A stretch of 64,000 bases of DNA from Soonwooa buanensis (lineage in GTDB: Bacteria > Bacteroidota > Bacteroidia > Flavobacteriales > Weeksellaceae). Below, piece by piece: positions 17,037 to 25,424 of this stretch. The DNA is taken from assembly GCF_900167905.1 (NCBI RefSeq), contig NZ_FUYZ01000004.1:186649-250648 (forward strand). The letters run 5' to 3'. Each line of letters begins with the position of its first letter. Position 1 is the stretch's first letter. The position numbers and the translations under genes were made by a program. The notes beneath the pieces were generated by a model. It did no database searches, had not been told where the DNA came from, and saw nothing but the letters and a program-made list of their open reading frames with translations.

Positions 17037-17366
17037 TTATCCTCTTAATTTATTAAATATACTTACGTCCACAGATTTAGTATTTCTGTACATCATAGCA
17101 ATAATTGCAAGTCCAACTGCTACTTCGGCAGCTGCTACAACCATGATAAAGAATACTAATAATTGTCCATGCGCATCACCTTTGTATGCAGAAAAAGCTG
17201 CTAACAAAAGATTGACAGAGTTAAGCATTAACTCCACACAACCCAAAATGATGATCGCATTTTTACGAATTAGAACGCCCAACACGCCTAAACAAAACAA
17301 AATGGTACTTAGAATAATAAAATATTCTAAAGGTACAGATTGTATAAAACTGTTAACTTCTCCCAT
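17037..17366 (-). CDS. nuoK: NADH-quinone oxidoreductase subunit K
   Basis: A 109-aa, three-helix complex I subunit. The conserved membrane glutamates are seen in C-V-E-L-M-L-N-S-V-N and in A-A-A-E-V-A-V-G-L-A. It starts 2 bases after nuoJ. Confidence 0.95.
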   Translation of the reverse strand: MGEVNSFIQSVPLEYFIILSTILFCLGVLGVLIRKNAIIILGCVELMLNSVNLLLAAFSAYKGDAHGQLLVFFIMVVAAAEVAVGLAIIAMMYRNTKSVDVSIFNKLRG

Positions 17367-17368
17367 TT

Positions 17369-17866
17369 TTATATTTCTTTTTTACCAATTAATACCGCAC
17401 TAACAATACCTGCAAATATCAGTACTGATGCTAGCTCGAACGGTAAAACATATTCGTTAAATAATAGTCTTCCCAAATTTTTTGTTAATCCAACACCAGA
17501 GTCTACTGTTGCCGCTGCTGTGGTGTTACCAGTAAGACCTTTGTAAGCACCCAACATCCCGATAAACAAAATGCAAACCGTGAAAATCCCAATGAATTTT
17601 GGAAGATTTTTCTTTTTACTTTCGTCTTTAGCATTAAGGTTTAACATCATTAATACGTAAAGGAAAAGCACCATAATAGCTCCAGCATAGACGATAATCT
17701 GTACAATTCCTAAAAACTGAGCGTTAAGAAGAATATACATCGCAGCAATACTGAAAAACGTTACGATAAGGGACAAAACACTGTATAATGGATTTCTTGC
17801 AAATACAAAATACACAGCACTAAGAATTGCAATAAAAGCAACTGTGAAAAATAATATCTGATCCAT
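17369..17866 (-). CDS. nuoJ: NADH-quinone oxidoreductase subunit J
   Basis: A 165-aa hydrophobic complex I subunit with five predicted helices and the conserved Q-I-I-V-Y-A-G-A-I-M-V-L-F-L-Y-V segment (pi-bulge helix). It starts 2 bases after nuoI. Confidence 0.94.
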   Translation of the reverse strand: MDQILFFTVAFIAILSAVYFVFARNPLYSVLSLIVTFFSIAAMYILLNAQFLGIVQIIVYAGAIMVLFLYVLMMLNLNAKDESKKKNLPKFIGIFTVCILFIGMLGAYKGLTGNTTAAATVDSGVGLTKNLGRLLFNEYVLPFELASVLIFAGIVSAVLIGKKEI

Positions 17867-17868
17867 TC

Positions 17869-18408
17869 TTAATAAGTTTTCTTTTGACGTTCACTAATAT
17901 CGATACGTTGTTCGATTTTCTCAACTAACTTGTCTTTACCGTAGACAAAATTTTGTCTTATCATTTCAACATCTACAAGACGATCTGTCAAGAAGATGGC
18001 TTGCTTTGGACAAGCTTCCTCGCACATACCACAGAAGATACAACGTAGCATATCGATTTCGTAGATTTCGGCGTATTTTTCTTCTCTATAAAGATGTTTT
18101 TCGTCTTTTGTACGTTCTGCCGCCGTCATTGTAATCGCTTCTGCAGGACAAGCTACAGCACACAATCCACAAGCAGTACAACGCTCTCTACCTTCGTCAT
18201 CACGTTTTAACACATGTTGTCCACGCCAGATAATAGCGCGTGGTCTTTGCTCTTCAGGATATTGTACGGATGGTACGCCTTTAACAAGATTTCGTACAGC
18301 ATGTTTCAAAGTAATCCCCATACCTTGTGCAATTGCAGGAAGGTATAGTTTTTCCTTCAAACTCATTTTCTTGTTAGAAACAACTTTTGATCTGTTTGTT
18401 AGTTTCAT
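17869..18408 (-). CDS. nuoI: NADH-quinone oxidoreductase subunit I (2x[4Fe-4S])
   Basis: A 179-aa ferredoxin-like subunit with two C-x2-C-x2-C-x3-C-P motifs: C77/C80/C83/C87 and C123/C126/C129/C133. They bind clusters N6a and N6b that pass electrons to NuoB. The upstream gap to nuoH (18409-18497) holds a heptamer repeat array. Confidence 0.95.
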   Translation of the reverse strand: MKLTNRSKVVSNKKMSLKEKLYLPAIAQGMGITLKHAVRNLVKGVPSVQYPEEQRPRAIIWRGQHVLKRDDEGRERCTACGLCAVACPAEAITMTAAERTKDEKHLYREEKYAEIYEIDMLRCIFCGMCEEACPKQAIFLTDRLVDVEMIRQNFVYGKDKLVEKIEQRIDISERQKKTY

Positions 18409-18415
18409 TTAATTA

Positions 18416-18482
18416 TAGATATTAGATGTTAGACGTTAGATGTTAAAAGATAAATTCTATCTGATAGCACATCTTACATCAT
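18416..18482. repeat. Inverted 7-nt tandem repeat array in the nuoI-nuoH gap
   Basis: Four consecutive 7-mers (TAGATAT, TAGATGT, TAGACGT, TAGATGT) occupy 18416-18443. Two copies of the reverse-complement word (ACATCTT, ACATCAT) follow at 18469-18482. Left and right arms could pair as an imperfect hairpin in the polycistronic RNA. Confidence 0.8.
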
Positions 18483-18497
18483 CATATTATCACTTTT

Positions 18498-19562
18498 TTA
18501 ATGTCCGAATAACAAGATTAATGCTCCTGTTACTAATAGATTAACCAATGCTAGTGGAATTAAAGTTTTCCATCCCAAGTGCATCAATTGATCGTATCGG
18601 AATCTCGGTAAGGTCCATCTTATCCACATGAATAAAATAATACCGAATATTGTTTTACTTAAAAATGCTACAACACTCAAGATACCAGCAACGTTTTCGC
18701 CCCAGTGTTGAGTAACCCAATCGATTCCTGGATAGTTGAAACCTCCAAAGAATAAAACAGTGATTAAAGCATTAGAAATAAACATGTTAACATATTCTCC
18801 GAACATGAATAATCCTAACTTCATCGAAGAATATTCTGTTGAGTAACCTGTTACAAGCTCAGACTCACATTCTGGTAAGTCGAATGGGTGACGGTTGGTT
18901 TCTGCCAAAGCTGCAATTAAGAAAATAATAAATGCAACGGGTTGGTAGAAGATATTCCAGTTCATCCCAGAAACCTCAGGAATAATACCCCAAAGTTTAC
19001 CATGCGTTTGTGATTCAGTAATAACTTTTAAATCTAAAGAACCAGCCATCATAATGATTGCTAGTAACGAAAGTCCCATCGCTAATTCATAAGAAATCAT
19101 TTGTGAAGACGCTCTAACCGCACTTATCAAAGAGTACTTGTTGTTAGAAGCCCAACCTCCGATCATAATTCCGTAGACACCAATTGACACCATTCCGATC
19201 AAGTAAAGTACACCAACATCAACGTTAGCAACTTGTAGGTCAAATGATTGTCCACCAATGTTAAGACTTTTTCCCCAAGGGATAACGGCACCTGTAATTA
19301 ATGAAATAAACATCACCAATGCAGGTCCAATTACGAATAGGAATTTTTCGGCATTTGCAGGTGTAAAATCTTCCTTGAAGAAGAATTTTCCACCATCAGC
19401 CAAAGGTTGTAAAAGTCCAAAAGGTCCCGCACGGTTAGGTCCAATACGGTCTTGCATAATTGCTGCCACTTTACGCTCTGCCCAAGTCGAGTAGGCTGCT
19501 ACCGTAAGTGCTAGCAAGAATAAAGCTAGGACTAATATTAGTTTAAAAGTTAATAGTTCCAT
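18498..19562 (-). CDS. nuoH: NADH-quinone oxidoreductase subunit H
   Basis: A 354-aa membrane subunit that helps to form the quinone chamber. Conserved parts are E-R-K-V-A-A-I-M-Q-D-R-I-G-P-N-R-A-G (29-46) and A-E-T-N-R-H-P-F-D-L-P-E-C-E-S-E-L-V-T-G-Y. Length is normal. Confidence 0.96.
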   Translation of the reverse strand: MELLTFKLILVLALFLLALTVAAYSTWAERKVAAIMQDRIGPNRAGPFGLLQPLADGGKFFFKEDFTPANAEKFLFVIGPALVMFISLITGAVIPWGKSLNIGGQSFDLQVANVDVGVLYLIGMVSIGVYGIMIGGWASNNKYSLISAVRASSQMISYELAMGLSLLAIIMMAGSLDLKVITESQTHGKLWGIIPEVSGMNWNIFYQPVAFIIFLIAALAETNRHPFDLPECESELVTGYSTEYSSMKLGLFMFGEYVNMFISNALITVLFFGGFNYPGIDWVTQHWGENVAGILSVVAFLSKTIFGIILFMWIRWTLPRFRYDQLMHLGWKTLIPLALVNLLVTGALILLFGH

Positions 19563-19563
19563 A

Positions 19564-19636
19564 TTTTTGATTTGAAATTTGAAATTCGATTCAGAATAAA
19601 ATTCATCTTCAAAACGTCAAATTATCTAATTTTCAA
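19564..19636. repeat. 7-nt periodic repeat in the nuoH-nuoG gap
   Basis: The words TTTGAAA, TTTGAAA and TTCGATT follow each other with a 7-base period at 19571-19591. Complementary words containing TCAAA recur at 19610-19636. Weaker and more AT-rich than the arrays in the nuoI-H and nuoD-C gaps. Confidence 0.5.
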
Positions 19637-19637
19637 A

Positions 19638-20654
19638 TTAATTATTGTTCTCGATTTTCTCCTCGTCTTTTTTAGCAATTTCTATAGCATCAGGATTATC
19701 CAATTGTCTGTAATAATCTTTTGGCTTTTCGTAATGGTTAAGCGAGATAACAGAATGTCTGTCGATATGTCTAGGACCTTCGATGCTCCAATATTTAGGA
19801 TCTTTTCTTTCGAAACGACATTCGTTACATATCCAATCTTGCACTTCGTCGTACTGATCTTTTCTTGCAGTTACGCGTACAATTTCGTCACCTTTCATCC
19901 ACAACACTGCTTTACCACTACATTTTTCGCATTTACAAGTTGCGTTAACAGGTTTAGTAAACCAAACTCTACTTGCAAAACGAGCCGTTCTGTCTGTTAA
20001 AGCGCCTACTGGACAAACATCGATAACGTTTCCGATAAAGTCATTGTCCAAAGCTTTGTTAAGATAAGTCGAAATCTCAGCATGATCTCCTCTGAACAAA
20101 ATACCATGCTCGCGCTTTTCAGTCAACTGATTAGCAGCCAAGACACATCTTGCACAAAGGATACAACGGTTCATATTTAATTTAATATAAGGACCGATGT
20201 CATCTGCATCGTAAGTATTTCTTTCGAACTCCGTTCTTGTCCCTTCAACACCGTGCTCGTATCCCAAATCCTGAAGATGACATTCTCCAGCTTGGTCACA
20301 AATAGGGCAGTCCAAAGGGTGATTGATTAATAAAAATTCGGTTACCGCTTTACGACCTTCTTGTGCTTTTTCCGAAGTTAAATTTTTAACTTCCATACCG
20401 TCCATAACGCCAGTTCTACAACTCGCTACCAATTTTGGCATTGGACGAGGATCAGCTTCAGAACCTTTTGACACTTCTACCAAACATGTTCTGCAACGGC
20501 CACCACTGGTTTCCAACTTGCTATAATAACACATCGCAGGCGGAACAGATTTGCCACCGATTTGTCTAGCAGCTTCCAAAATAGAAGTACCAGGCAAGAC
20601 TTCGGTTGTCTGTCCGTCGATGGTTACTTTAAATTTTTTAATTTCTTCGCTCAT
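19638..20654 (-). CDS. nuoG: NADH-quinone oxidoreductase subunit G, short form without molybdopterin-type domain
   Basis: A 338-aa iron-sulfur subunit of complex I. It has the N-terminal [2Fe-2S] ferredoxin (C42, C54, C57, C79), the His-Cys3 cluster region (H112, C116, C119, C125) and a 4Fe-4S set C164/C167/C170/C214. A further Cys group (C240, C242, C245, C276, C279) marks the beginning of the Fe4S4 domain. The protein then stops, whereas classical NuoG continues for about 500 residues with a molybdopterin oxidoreductase fold. As the frame ends cleanly and nuoH follows, I read this as the natural short form known in Bacteroidota, not as a pseudogene. Confidence 0.92.
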   Translation of the reverse strand: MSEEIKKFKVTIDGQTTEVLPGTSILEAARQIGGKSVPPAMCYYSKLETSGGRCRTCLVEVSKGSEADPRPMPKLVASCRTGVMDGMEVKNLTSEKAQEGRKAVTEFLLINHPLDCPICDQAGECHLQDLGYEHGVEGTRTEFERNTYDADDIGPYIKLNMNRCILCARCVLAANQLTEKREHGILFRGDHAEISTYLNKALDNDFIGNVIDVCPVGALTDRTARFASRVWFTKPVNATCKCEKCSGKAVLWMKGDEIVRVTARKDQYDEVQDWICNECRFERKDPKYWSIEGPRHIDRHSVISLNHYEKPKDYYRQLDNPDAIEIAKKDEEKIENNN

Positions 20655-20694
20655 TATCTTATTGTTATAAGCTTATCATTAAGGCAAAAGCCTG

Positions 20695-21534
20695 TTAATT
20701 TTTCTTTTTTAAACCGAAAATATATCCGATTCCTAAATTAGCCTGTGCAAACATAAAATCTTGTGACGCTTTATCAGGCTTATTGTTCAATGTTGTTTTG
20801 ATATCTGGCATATTGATGTAACCAATTTTACCTTCCAATCTCAACATAATATGATTTGCAAAAATAGCATTGAAACTCGCTCTCGCATCAGCTCCAAATC
20901 CTGCTAAATGAAATCTGTCGCTTCTTTCGTTTCCAAATAATTTAACATTACTTTTCGGAAACAGAGCGCCAACACCGGCTCCGTAAGCAAATTCTACATC
21001 GAATCCTTTTTTGTTAAGGATGTTTTGATATTTTTCAACACCAACGTTGATGTAGTTAAGTCCATCGGTATGTTCGAAAGTTAAAAACTGCTCATTCGTA
21101 AGATTAACCGCCGAACCTGGCTGGATCATATTGGCATAAGTCGGATCCGAAATGTGACCTTCGAAGCCAACAGTTTGGTTTTGATCCATCACATACTTCA
21201 TGTGGTCAAGACCTAAAACAACTGCAACATTATCTTTTACAAAATATCCAATTCTGGCATTAGTCTGTGGAATTGTCCAACTGTCTGGCGCAAAATAATC
21301 CTTAAAAGTGAATGGTGTAATTCTATCATGAGCACTTACACTTTTCAATGTAAAGTCATAACCATTTCCTTTAAAATGAATATCTGAGTCACTATAAGCT
21401 GCGGTATTCCAACCCCAGAATAAAAATATTTTTCCTTTTTTAGTTAAAGAACTATCCTCTTGTGAAGTTTGTGATTGTGCAAAACCTAAAGTTGTTGACA
21501 AGGCACAAAGTCCAGCTACAATTAATTTTTTCAT
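20695..21534 (-). CDS. Outer-membrane beta-barrel protein encoded inside the nuo operon
   Basis: A 279-aa protein with a clear signal peptide (M-K-K-L-I-V-A-G-L-C-A-L-S-T-T-L-G-F-A-Q, cleavage near 20) and a mature part of alternating, aromatic-rich strands ending in G-I-G-Y-I-F-G-L-K-K-K-N. This fits a porin-like or OmpW/OprF-like outer-membrane barrel. I start it at the ATG at 21534, one base after the nuoF stop; a longer frame from 21549 would put five residues before the signal peptide. It is in the same direction as the nuo genes and sits between nuoF and nuoG, so it is almost certainly co-transcribed. No link between an outer-membrane barrel and complex I is known to me. Confidence 0.75.
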   Translation of the reverse strand: MKKLIVAGLCALSTTLGFAQSQTSQEDSSLTKKGKIFLFWGWNTAAYSDSDIHFKGNGYDFTLKSVSAHDRITPFTFKDYFAPDSWTIPQTNARIGYFVKDNVAVVLGLDHMKYVMDQNQTVGFEGHISDPTYANMIQPGSAVNLTNEQFLTFEHTDGLNYINVGVEKYQNILNKKGFDVEFAYGAGVGALFPKSNVKLFGNERSDRFHLAGFGADARASFNAIFANHIMLRLEGKIGYINMPDIKTTLNNKPDKASQDFMFAQANLGIGYIFGLKKKN

Positions 21535-21535
21535 T

Positions 21536-22891
21536 TTAGTTTCCTGCAACTACAGGAATTGGGTCGGCATAATTAGCCAGGCCGTAATTTTGAGTTAAAC
21601 ATAATTCCGGATTGTTAACATGCCATTCGAACTCATCACGGAAGTGGCGAATCGCCGCTGCAACAGGCCAAGCCGCTGCATCTCCTAATGGACAAATGGT
21701 GTTACCTTCAATTTTTCTTTGGATGTCCCAAAGTAGATCGATGTCTGCTAAAGTTCCTTTTCCGGCATCAATTTTCTTTAAGATTTTGTACATCCATCCT
21801 GTACCTTCACGACAAGGCGTACATTGTCCACAGCTTTCGTGGTTGTAGAATCTCGCCAAAGTCATTGTATGTTCTACAACGCATTGATCTTCATCCAAAA
21901 CTTCGAAACCTCCAGAACCCATCATTGTTCCTGTTGCGAAACCACCATCTGCAAGAGATTCGTAATTCATCAAACGAGGTTCACCATTAATAGTTTTTAA
22001 AAGTAAATTCGCTGGTAAAATCGGCACCGAAGAACCTCCAGGAATACAAGCTTTTAATTTTTTACCATTCGGGATTCCACCACAATATTCTTCGGAATAA
22101 ATAAACTCTTCCACAGAAATTGTCATGTCAATTTCGTAAACGCCTGGTTTGTTAATGTTACCACAAGCCGAAATTAATTTAGTTCCCGTTGAGCGTCCAA
22201 CACCAATTTTGGCATATTCAGCTCCAGTAATATTGATAATCGGCACAACTGCCGCAATTGTTTCTACATTGTTAACCACGGTTGGTCTTTCCCAAAGTCC
22301 TTTAACAGCAGGGAAAGGTGGTTTAAGACGAGGATTTCCTCTTTTACCTTCAAGAGATTCTAGCAAAGCCGTTTCTTCTCCACAGATATAAGCACCAGCA
22401 CCACGTTGAACATATATTTCTAAATCGAAACCAGTTCCTAAGATATTTTTACCTAAGAAACCAGCTTTTTTAGCTTCTTCAATCGCTTCTTCTAAGATAT
22501 CTGGAATCCAAGAATATTCGCCACGAATGTAGATATAAGAAGTGTTTGCACCTAAAGTGTAAGACGAAATGATCATCCCTTCTATCAAAAGATGCGGAAT
22601 GAATTCCATCAAGTATCTATCCTTGAAAGTCCCAGGCTCCGACTCATCGGCGTTAACTACCAAGTGTCTTGGTACGCCTTCTGGTTTCGCTAAGAAACTC
22701 CACTTCATCCCAGTGGGGAAACCTGCACCACCACGACCACGAAGTCCAGAAGTTTTAACTTCTTCTAAAACTTCATCGGTTGTCATTTTCAAAGCTTTTT
22801 CAACAGCCTCATAGCCACCTTGCTTTCGATACACATCGAAATATCTAATGCCTTCTACGTGGGCGTCTTTAAGTAAAAGTTTTTTACTCAT
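21536..22891 (-). CDS. nuoF: NADH-quinone oxidoreductase subunit F
   Basis: A 451-aa flavoprotein subunit that binds NADH, FMN and the N3 [4Fe-4S] cluster. The FMN/NADH glycine-rich loop G-R-G-G-A-G-F-P-T-G is at 52-61, a second glycine-rich region is R-G-A-G-A-Y-I-C-G-E-E-T-A-L, and the cluster ligands are in E-S-C-G-Q-C-T-P-C-R-E-G-T and the C of T-I-C-P-L-G-D. Normal length. Confidence 0.96.
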   Translation of the reverse strand: MSKKLLLKDAHVEGIRYFDVYRKQGGYEAVEKALKMTTDEVLEEVKTSGLRGRGGAGFPTGMKWSFLAKPEGVPRHLVVNADESEPGTFKDRYLMEFIPHLLIEGMIISSYTLGANTSYIYIRGEYSWIPDILEEAIEEAKKAGFLGKNILGTGFDLEIYVQRGAGAYICGEETALLESLEGKRGNPRLKPPFPAVKGLWERPTVVNNVETIAAVVPIINITGAEYAKIGVGRSTGTKLISACGNINKPGVYEIDMTISVEEFIYSEEYCGGIPNGKKLKACIPGGSSVPILPANLLLKTINGEPRLMNYESLADGGFATGTMMGSGGFEVLDEDQCVVEHTMTLARFYNHESCGQCTPCREGTGWMYKILKKIDAGKGTLADIDLLWDIQRKIEGNTICPLGDAAAWPVAAAIRHFRDEFEWHVNNPELCLTQNYGLANYADPIPVVAGN

Positions 22892-23017
22892 TTTTATTTG
22901 CTTATTGCAATCGGCTTTTACACTTTGACAAGCGTTGTGTGTTAGCTTTTTGCATTTTAATATTAATTACCTAGGTTTGATTTAATTAAAAAAAAAATCA
23001 AATCTTTTTAAACTTTA
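22892..23017. repeat. Degenerate repeat/hairpin region in the nuoF-nuoE gap
   Basis: The 126-base gap has weak 7-base periodicity near 22907-22935 (GCTTATT, GCAATCG, GCTTTTA) and an AT hairpin built from TTTGATTT (22976-22983) and AAATCAAA (22995-23002). No ORF or promoter was seen. Confidence 0.4.
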
Positions 23018-23527
23018 TTAACCCAAATCAACTTGACCTTGTCTGCAAAGCTCCAAGATTTCGTCAACTTTTTCTATGGTTAAATTTTCGTGATAAAACT
23101 TACCAAGTTGTAGCATTGGCGCATAACCACAAGCACCAAGACACTCGGCTGGTTTTAATGTGAACAATCCATCTGCTGTTGTTTCGCCATCTTTAATGTT
23201 TAAAGTTGTACGAATGTGGTCAAGGATTTTTTCACTACCTCTTACCATACAAGGTCCTGTTCTACAAACTTCCAAAACATATTTACCAACTGGCTTCATG
23301 TTGAACATGGTGTAGAATGTCGCCACTTCATATACCTCAATTGGTGTGATGTTAAGAACTTGTGCAACGTAATCCATAACTGGTACGTCTAACCAACCTC
23401 CAAATTCCTTTTGAGCAACATGCAAAACAGGAATAAGAGCCGACTTCTGACGACCTTCTGGATATCTAGCGATAATTTTATTAACCTGTTCTAAAGTTTC
23501 AGGTTTAAAAGCAATAGTTTCGCTCAT
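23018..23527 (-). CDS. nuoE: NADH-quinone oxidoreductase subunit E
   Basis: A 169-aa thioredoxin-like [2Fe-2S] subunit (cluster N1a). Ligands are C88-x4-C93 and C129-x3-C133. It forms the NADH-dehydrogenase module together with NuoF and NuoG. Confidence 0.95.
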   Translation of the reverse strand: MSETIAFKPETLEQVNKIIARYPEGRQKSALIPVLHVAQKEFGGWLDVPVMDYVAQVLNITPIEVYEVATFYTMFNMKPVGKYVLEVCRTGPCMVRGSEKILDHIRTTLNIKDGETTADGLFTLKPAECLGACGYAPMLQLGKFYHENLTIEKVDEILELCRQGQVDLG

Positions 23528-23537
23528 TTTTATTTCT

Positions 23538-23614
23538 TGTAAAATGTACTATGTACTATGTACAGCGTACTTTAATAATATTTAAATTTTTTTACATTTT
23601 ACTTTGTACTTCGT
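23538..23614. repeat. 7-nt tandem repeat array in the nuoE-nuoD gap
   Basis: Five 7-mers in a row (TGTAAAA, TGTACTA, TGTACTA, TGTACAG, CGTACTT) fill 23538-23572. A complementary arm with the same period (words ACATTTT, ACTTTGT, ACTTCGT, ACAAATT) follows from 23594. Left and right arms can pair imperfectly. Confidence 0.75.
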
Positions 23615-23619
23615 ACAAA

Positions 23620-24843
23620 TTACGCGTCTAGCTCGCCTGCAATCACATTCATGCTACACATCGTTACAATCGCATCAGAGATTACAGATCCTGTAATCAT
23701 CTCTGGATAAGCTTGATAATAAATAAAGCAAGGTCTACGGAAGTGCAATCTGTATGGACTTCTTCCGCCGTCACTTACTAGATAAAATCCTAACTCGCCG
23801 TTTCCGCCTTCTACAGCGTGATAAACTTCACCACGAGGCACTTCAGTTTCTCCCATTACGATTTTGAAATGGTAGATCAAAGCTTCCATTTTCGTATAAA
23901 CGTCTGGTTTTTCTGGTAAATAGAAATCCGGAACGTCTGCATGGAAAGGGCCTTCGGGTAAGTTTTCGTAAGCTTGTTTTATAATTTTAATCGATTCCCA
24001 AACTTCTTGCTGACGTACCATAAAACGGTCATAAGTGTCACCAGCTGTACCAATTGGAATATCGAAATCAAAATCTTGATAAGATGAATAAGGTTGTGCT
24101 ACACGAACATCGTAGTCAACACCTGCAGCTCTTAGGTTAGGTCCTGTGAAACCATAACTCAAAGCACGTTCTGCAGAAATACCTCCAACACCAATGGTTC
24201 TGTCCATAAAGATTCTGTTTCTTTCTAATAAATTACAGAACTCTTGGAATCTTGGTGGGAAAGTTTTAAGGAAGTCTTTTAACAACTCATGGAATTTAGG
24301 AGAAAGATCTCTTTCGAAACCGCCAATTCTTCCCATGTTAGTTGTCATACGAGCACCACAAATTTGCTCATACATATCGTAAATTCGTTCTCTTTCGATG
24401 AACATATAAGTTAGACCAGTAATAGCTCCAGCATCCATACCTGTAACACCGTTACAGATAAGGTGATCACCAATTCTTGCTAATTCCATCAAGATAACGC
24501 GCATATAATCTACACGTTTTGGAACTTCGCAACCGATTAGTTTTTCAACTGTCATGTGCCAACCTAAGTTATTAATAGGTGCAGAACAGTAATTCATACG
24601 GTCAGTAAGCGTCGTAATCTGAGCGAAATTTCTTCTTTCAGAGATTTTTTCAAAAGCTCTGTGGATGTATCCAACTGTTTGTTCAGCATGAAGAATACGC
24701 TCGCCATCCATGGTCAACACGTTTTGGAAAATACCGTGTGTAGCAGGGTGGGTTGGTCCAAGGTTGAGGGTGTATAGCTGCCCGTCAATCTGTTCTTTTG
24801 ACTCGTATTGGTTAAGTATGTTTGATAATTCGTTGTCTTTCAT
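23620..24843 (-). CDS. nuoD: NADH-quinone oxidoreductase subunit D
   Basis: A 407-aa 49-kDa-type subunit related to hydrogenase large subunits; with NuoB it forms the quinone-binding pocket. Conserved parts are N-L-G-P-T-H-P-A-T-H-G near residue 27, the E-Q-T-V-G-Y-I-H-R region, and the C-terminal D-A-I-V-T-M-C-S-M-N-V-I-A-G-E-L-D-A. It is a separate gene from nuoC. Confidence 0.96.
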   Translation of the reverse strand: MKDNELSNILNQYESKEQIDGQLYTLNLGPTHPATHGIFQNVLTMDGERILHAEQTVGYIHRAFEKISERRNFAQITTLTDRMNYCSAPINNLGWHMTVEKLIGCEVPKRVDYMRVILMELARIGDHLICNGVTGMDAGAITGLTYMFIERERIYDMYEQICGARMTTNMGRIGGFERDLSPKFHELLKDFLKTFPPRFQEFCNLLERNRIFMDRTIGVGGISAERALSYGFTGPNLRAAGVDYDVRVAQPYSSYQDFDFDIPIGTAGDTYDRFMVRQQEVWESIKIIKQAYENLPEGPFHADVPDFYLPEKPDVYTKMEALIYHFKIVMGETEVPRGEVYHAVEGGNGELGFYLVSDGGRSPYRLHFRRPCFIYYQAYPEMITGSVISDAIVTMCSMNVIAGELDA

Positions 24844-24850
24844 AATATTA

Positions 24851-24913
24851 ATGCTTTAGGCTTTAGGCTCTAGGCGTTAAGCATTTTGCTTATTGCTTAT
24901 AGCTTCATGCATT
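24851..24913. repeat. Nine-unit 7-nt tandem repeat array in the nuoD-nuoC gap
   Basis: The gap reads as nine consecutive 7-mers without a slip: ATGCTTT, AGGCTTT, AGGCTCT, AGGCGTT, AAGCATT, TTGCTTA, TTGCTTA, TAGCTTC, ATGCATT. The middle unit begins the change to the complementary sense, so the array is both tandem and inverted. Confidence 0.85.
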
Positions 24914-24918
24914 ATTTT

Positions 24919-25413
24919 TTATCTTCCGAACATGCTGTCGTTTTTATCCGTTCTTGTTCCGTCTTCTAGTCGATATTCTTTTAACATTGGGTGATAACCA
25001 AGGTCGTCCATATTAAGAATAGGTCTTAAGTCTGGATGTCCTTTAAAGTTAATACCATAGAAATCGTAGGTTTCGCGCTCCATCCAGTTAGCTCCAGCAA
25101 ATAATTCTGTTAAAGAATCTATTTCAGCATTTTCTCTTGGCATAAAAGCTTTAAGACGTAATCTGAAATTTGCCATCATATTTTGTAAATGGTAAATAAC
25201 GCCGATTTCTTTATCTGGTGTTTCTGGATAATGAATACCACAGATATCTGTTAAAAAATTAAATTCCAAAGAAGAATCTCTTAGATAATGAATAATCTTT
25301 TTAGTATCATCTTTTTTAACCTCGATGGTTAACATGCCATAAGGCTCCGATGATGCAAGGATAGAATCAGGAAATTCTCGTGTTAAAGCTTCTAGTACAA
25401 ATTCGTTTGTCAT
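24919..25413 (-). CDS. nuoC: NADH-quinone oxidoreductase subunit C
   Basis: A 164-aa 30-kDa-type subunit. The diagnostic block is A-N-W-M-E-R-E-T-Y-D-F-Y-G-I-N-F-K-G-H-P-D-L near residues 108-129. It starts 11 bases after nuoB. Confidence 0.94.
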   Translation of the reverse strand: MTNEFVLEALTREFPDSILASSEPYGMLTIEVKKDDTKKIIHYLRDSSLEFNFLTDICGIHYPETPDKEIGVIYHLQNMMANFRLRLKAFMPRENAEIDSLTELFAGANWMERETYDFYGINFKGHPDLRPILNMDDLGYHPMLKEYRLEDGTRTDKNDSMFGR

Positions 25414-25424
25414 TGTTTCCTGAT

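Noticed and set aside
19638..20654. Short NuoG as a frameshifted gene
   Set aside because: The stop is followed directly by the repeat gap and nuoH; no continuation of the molybdopterin-type domain is found in any frame.
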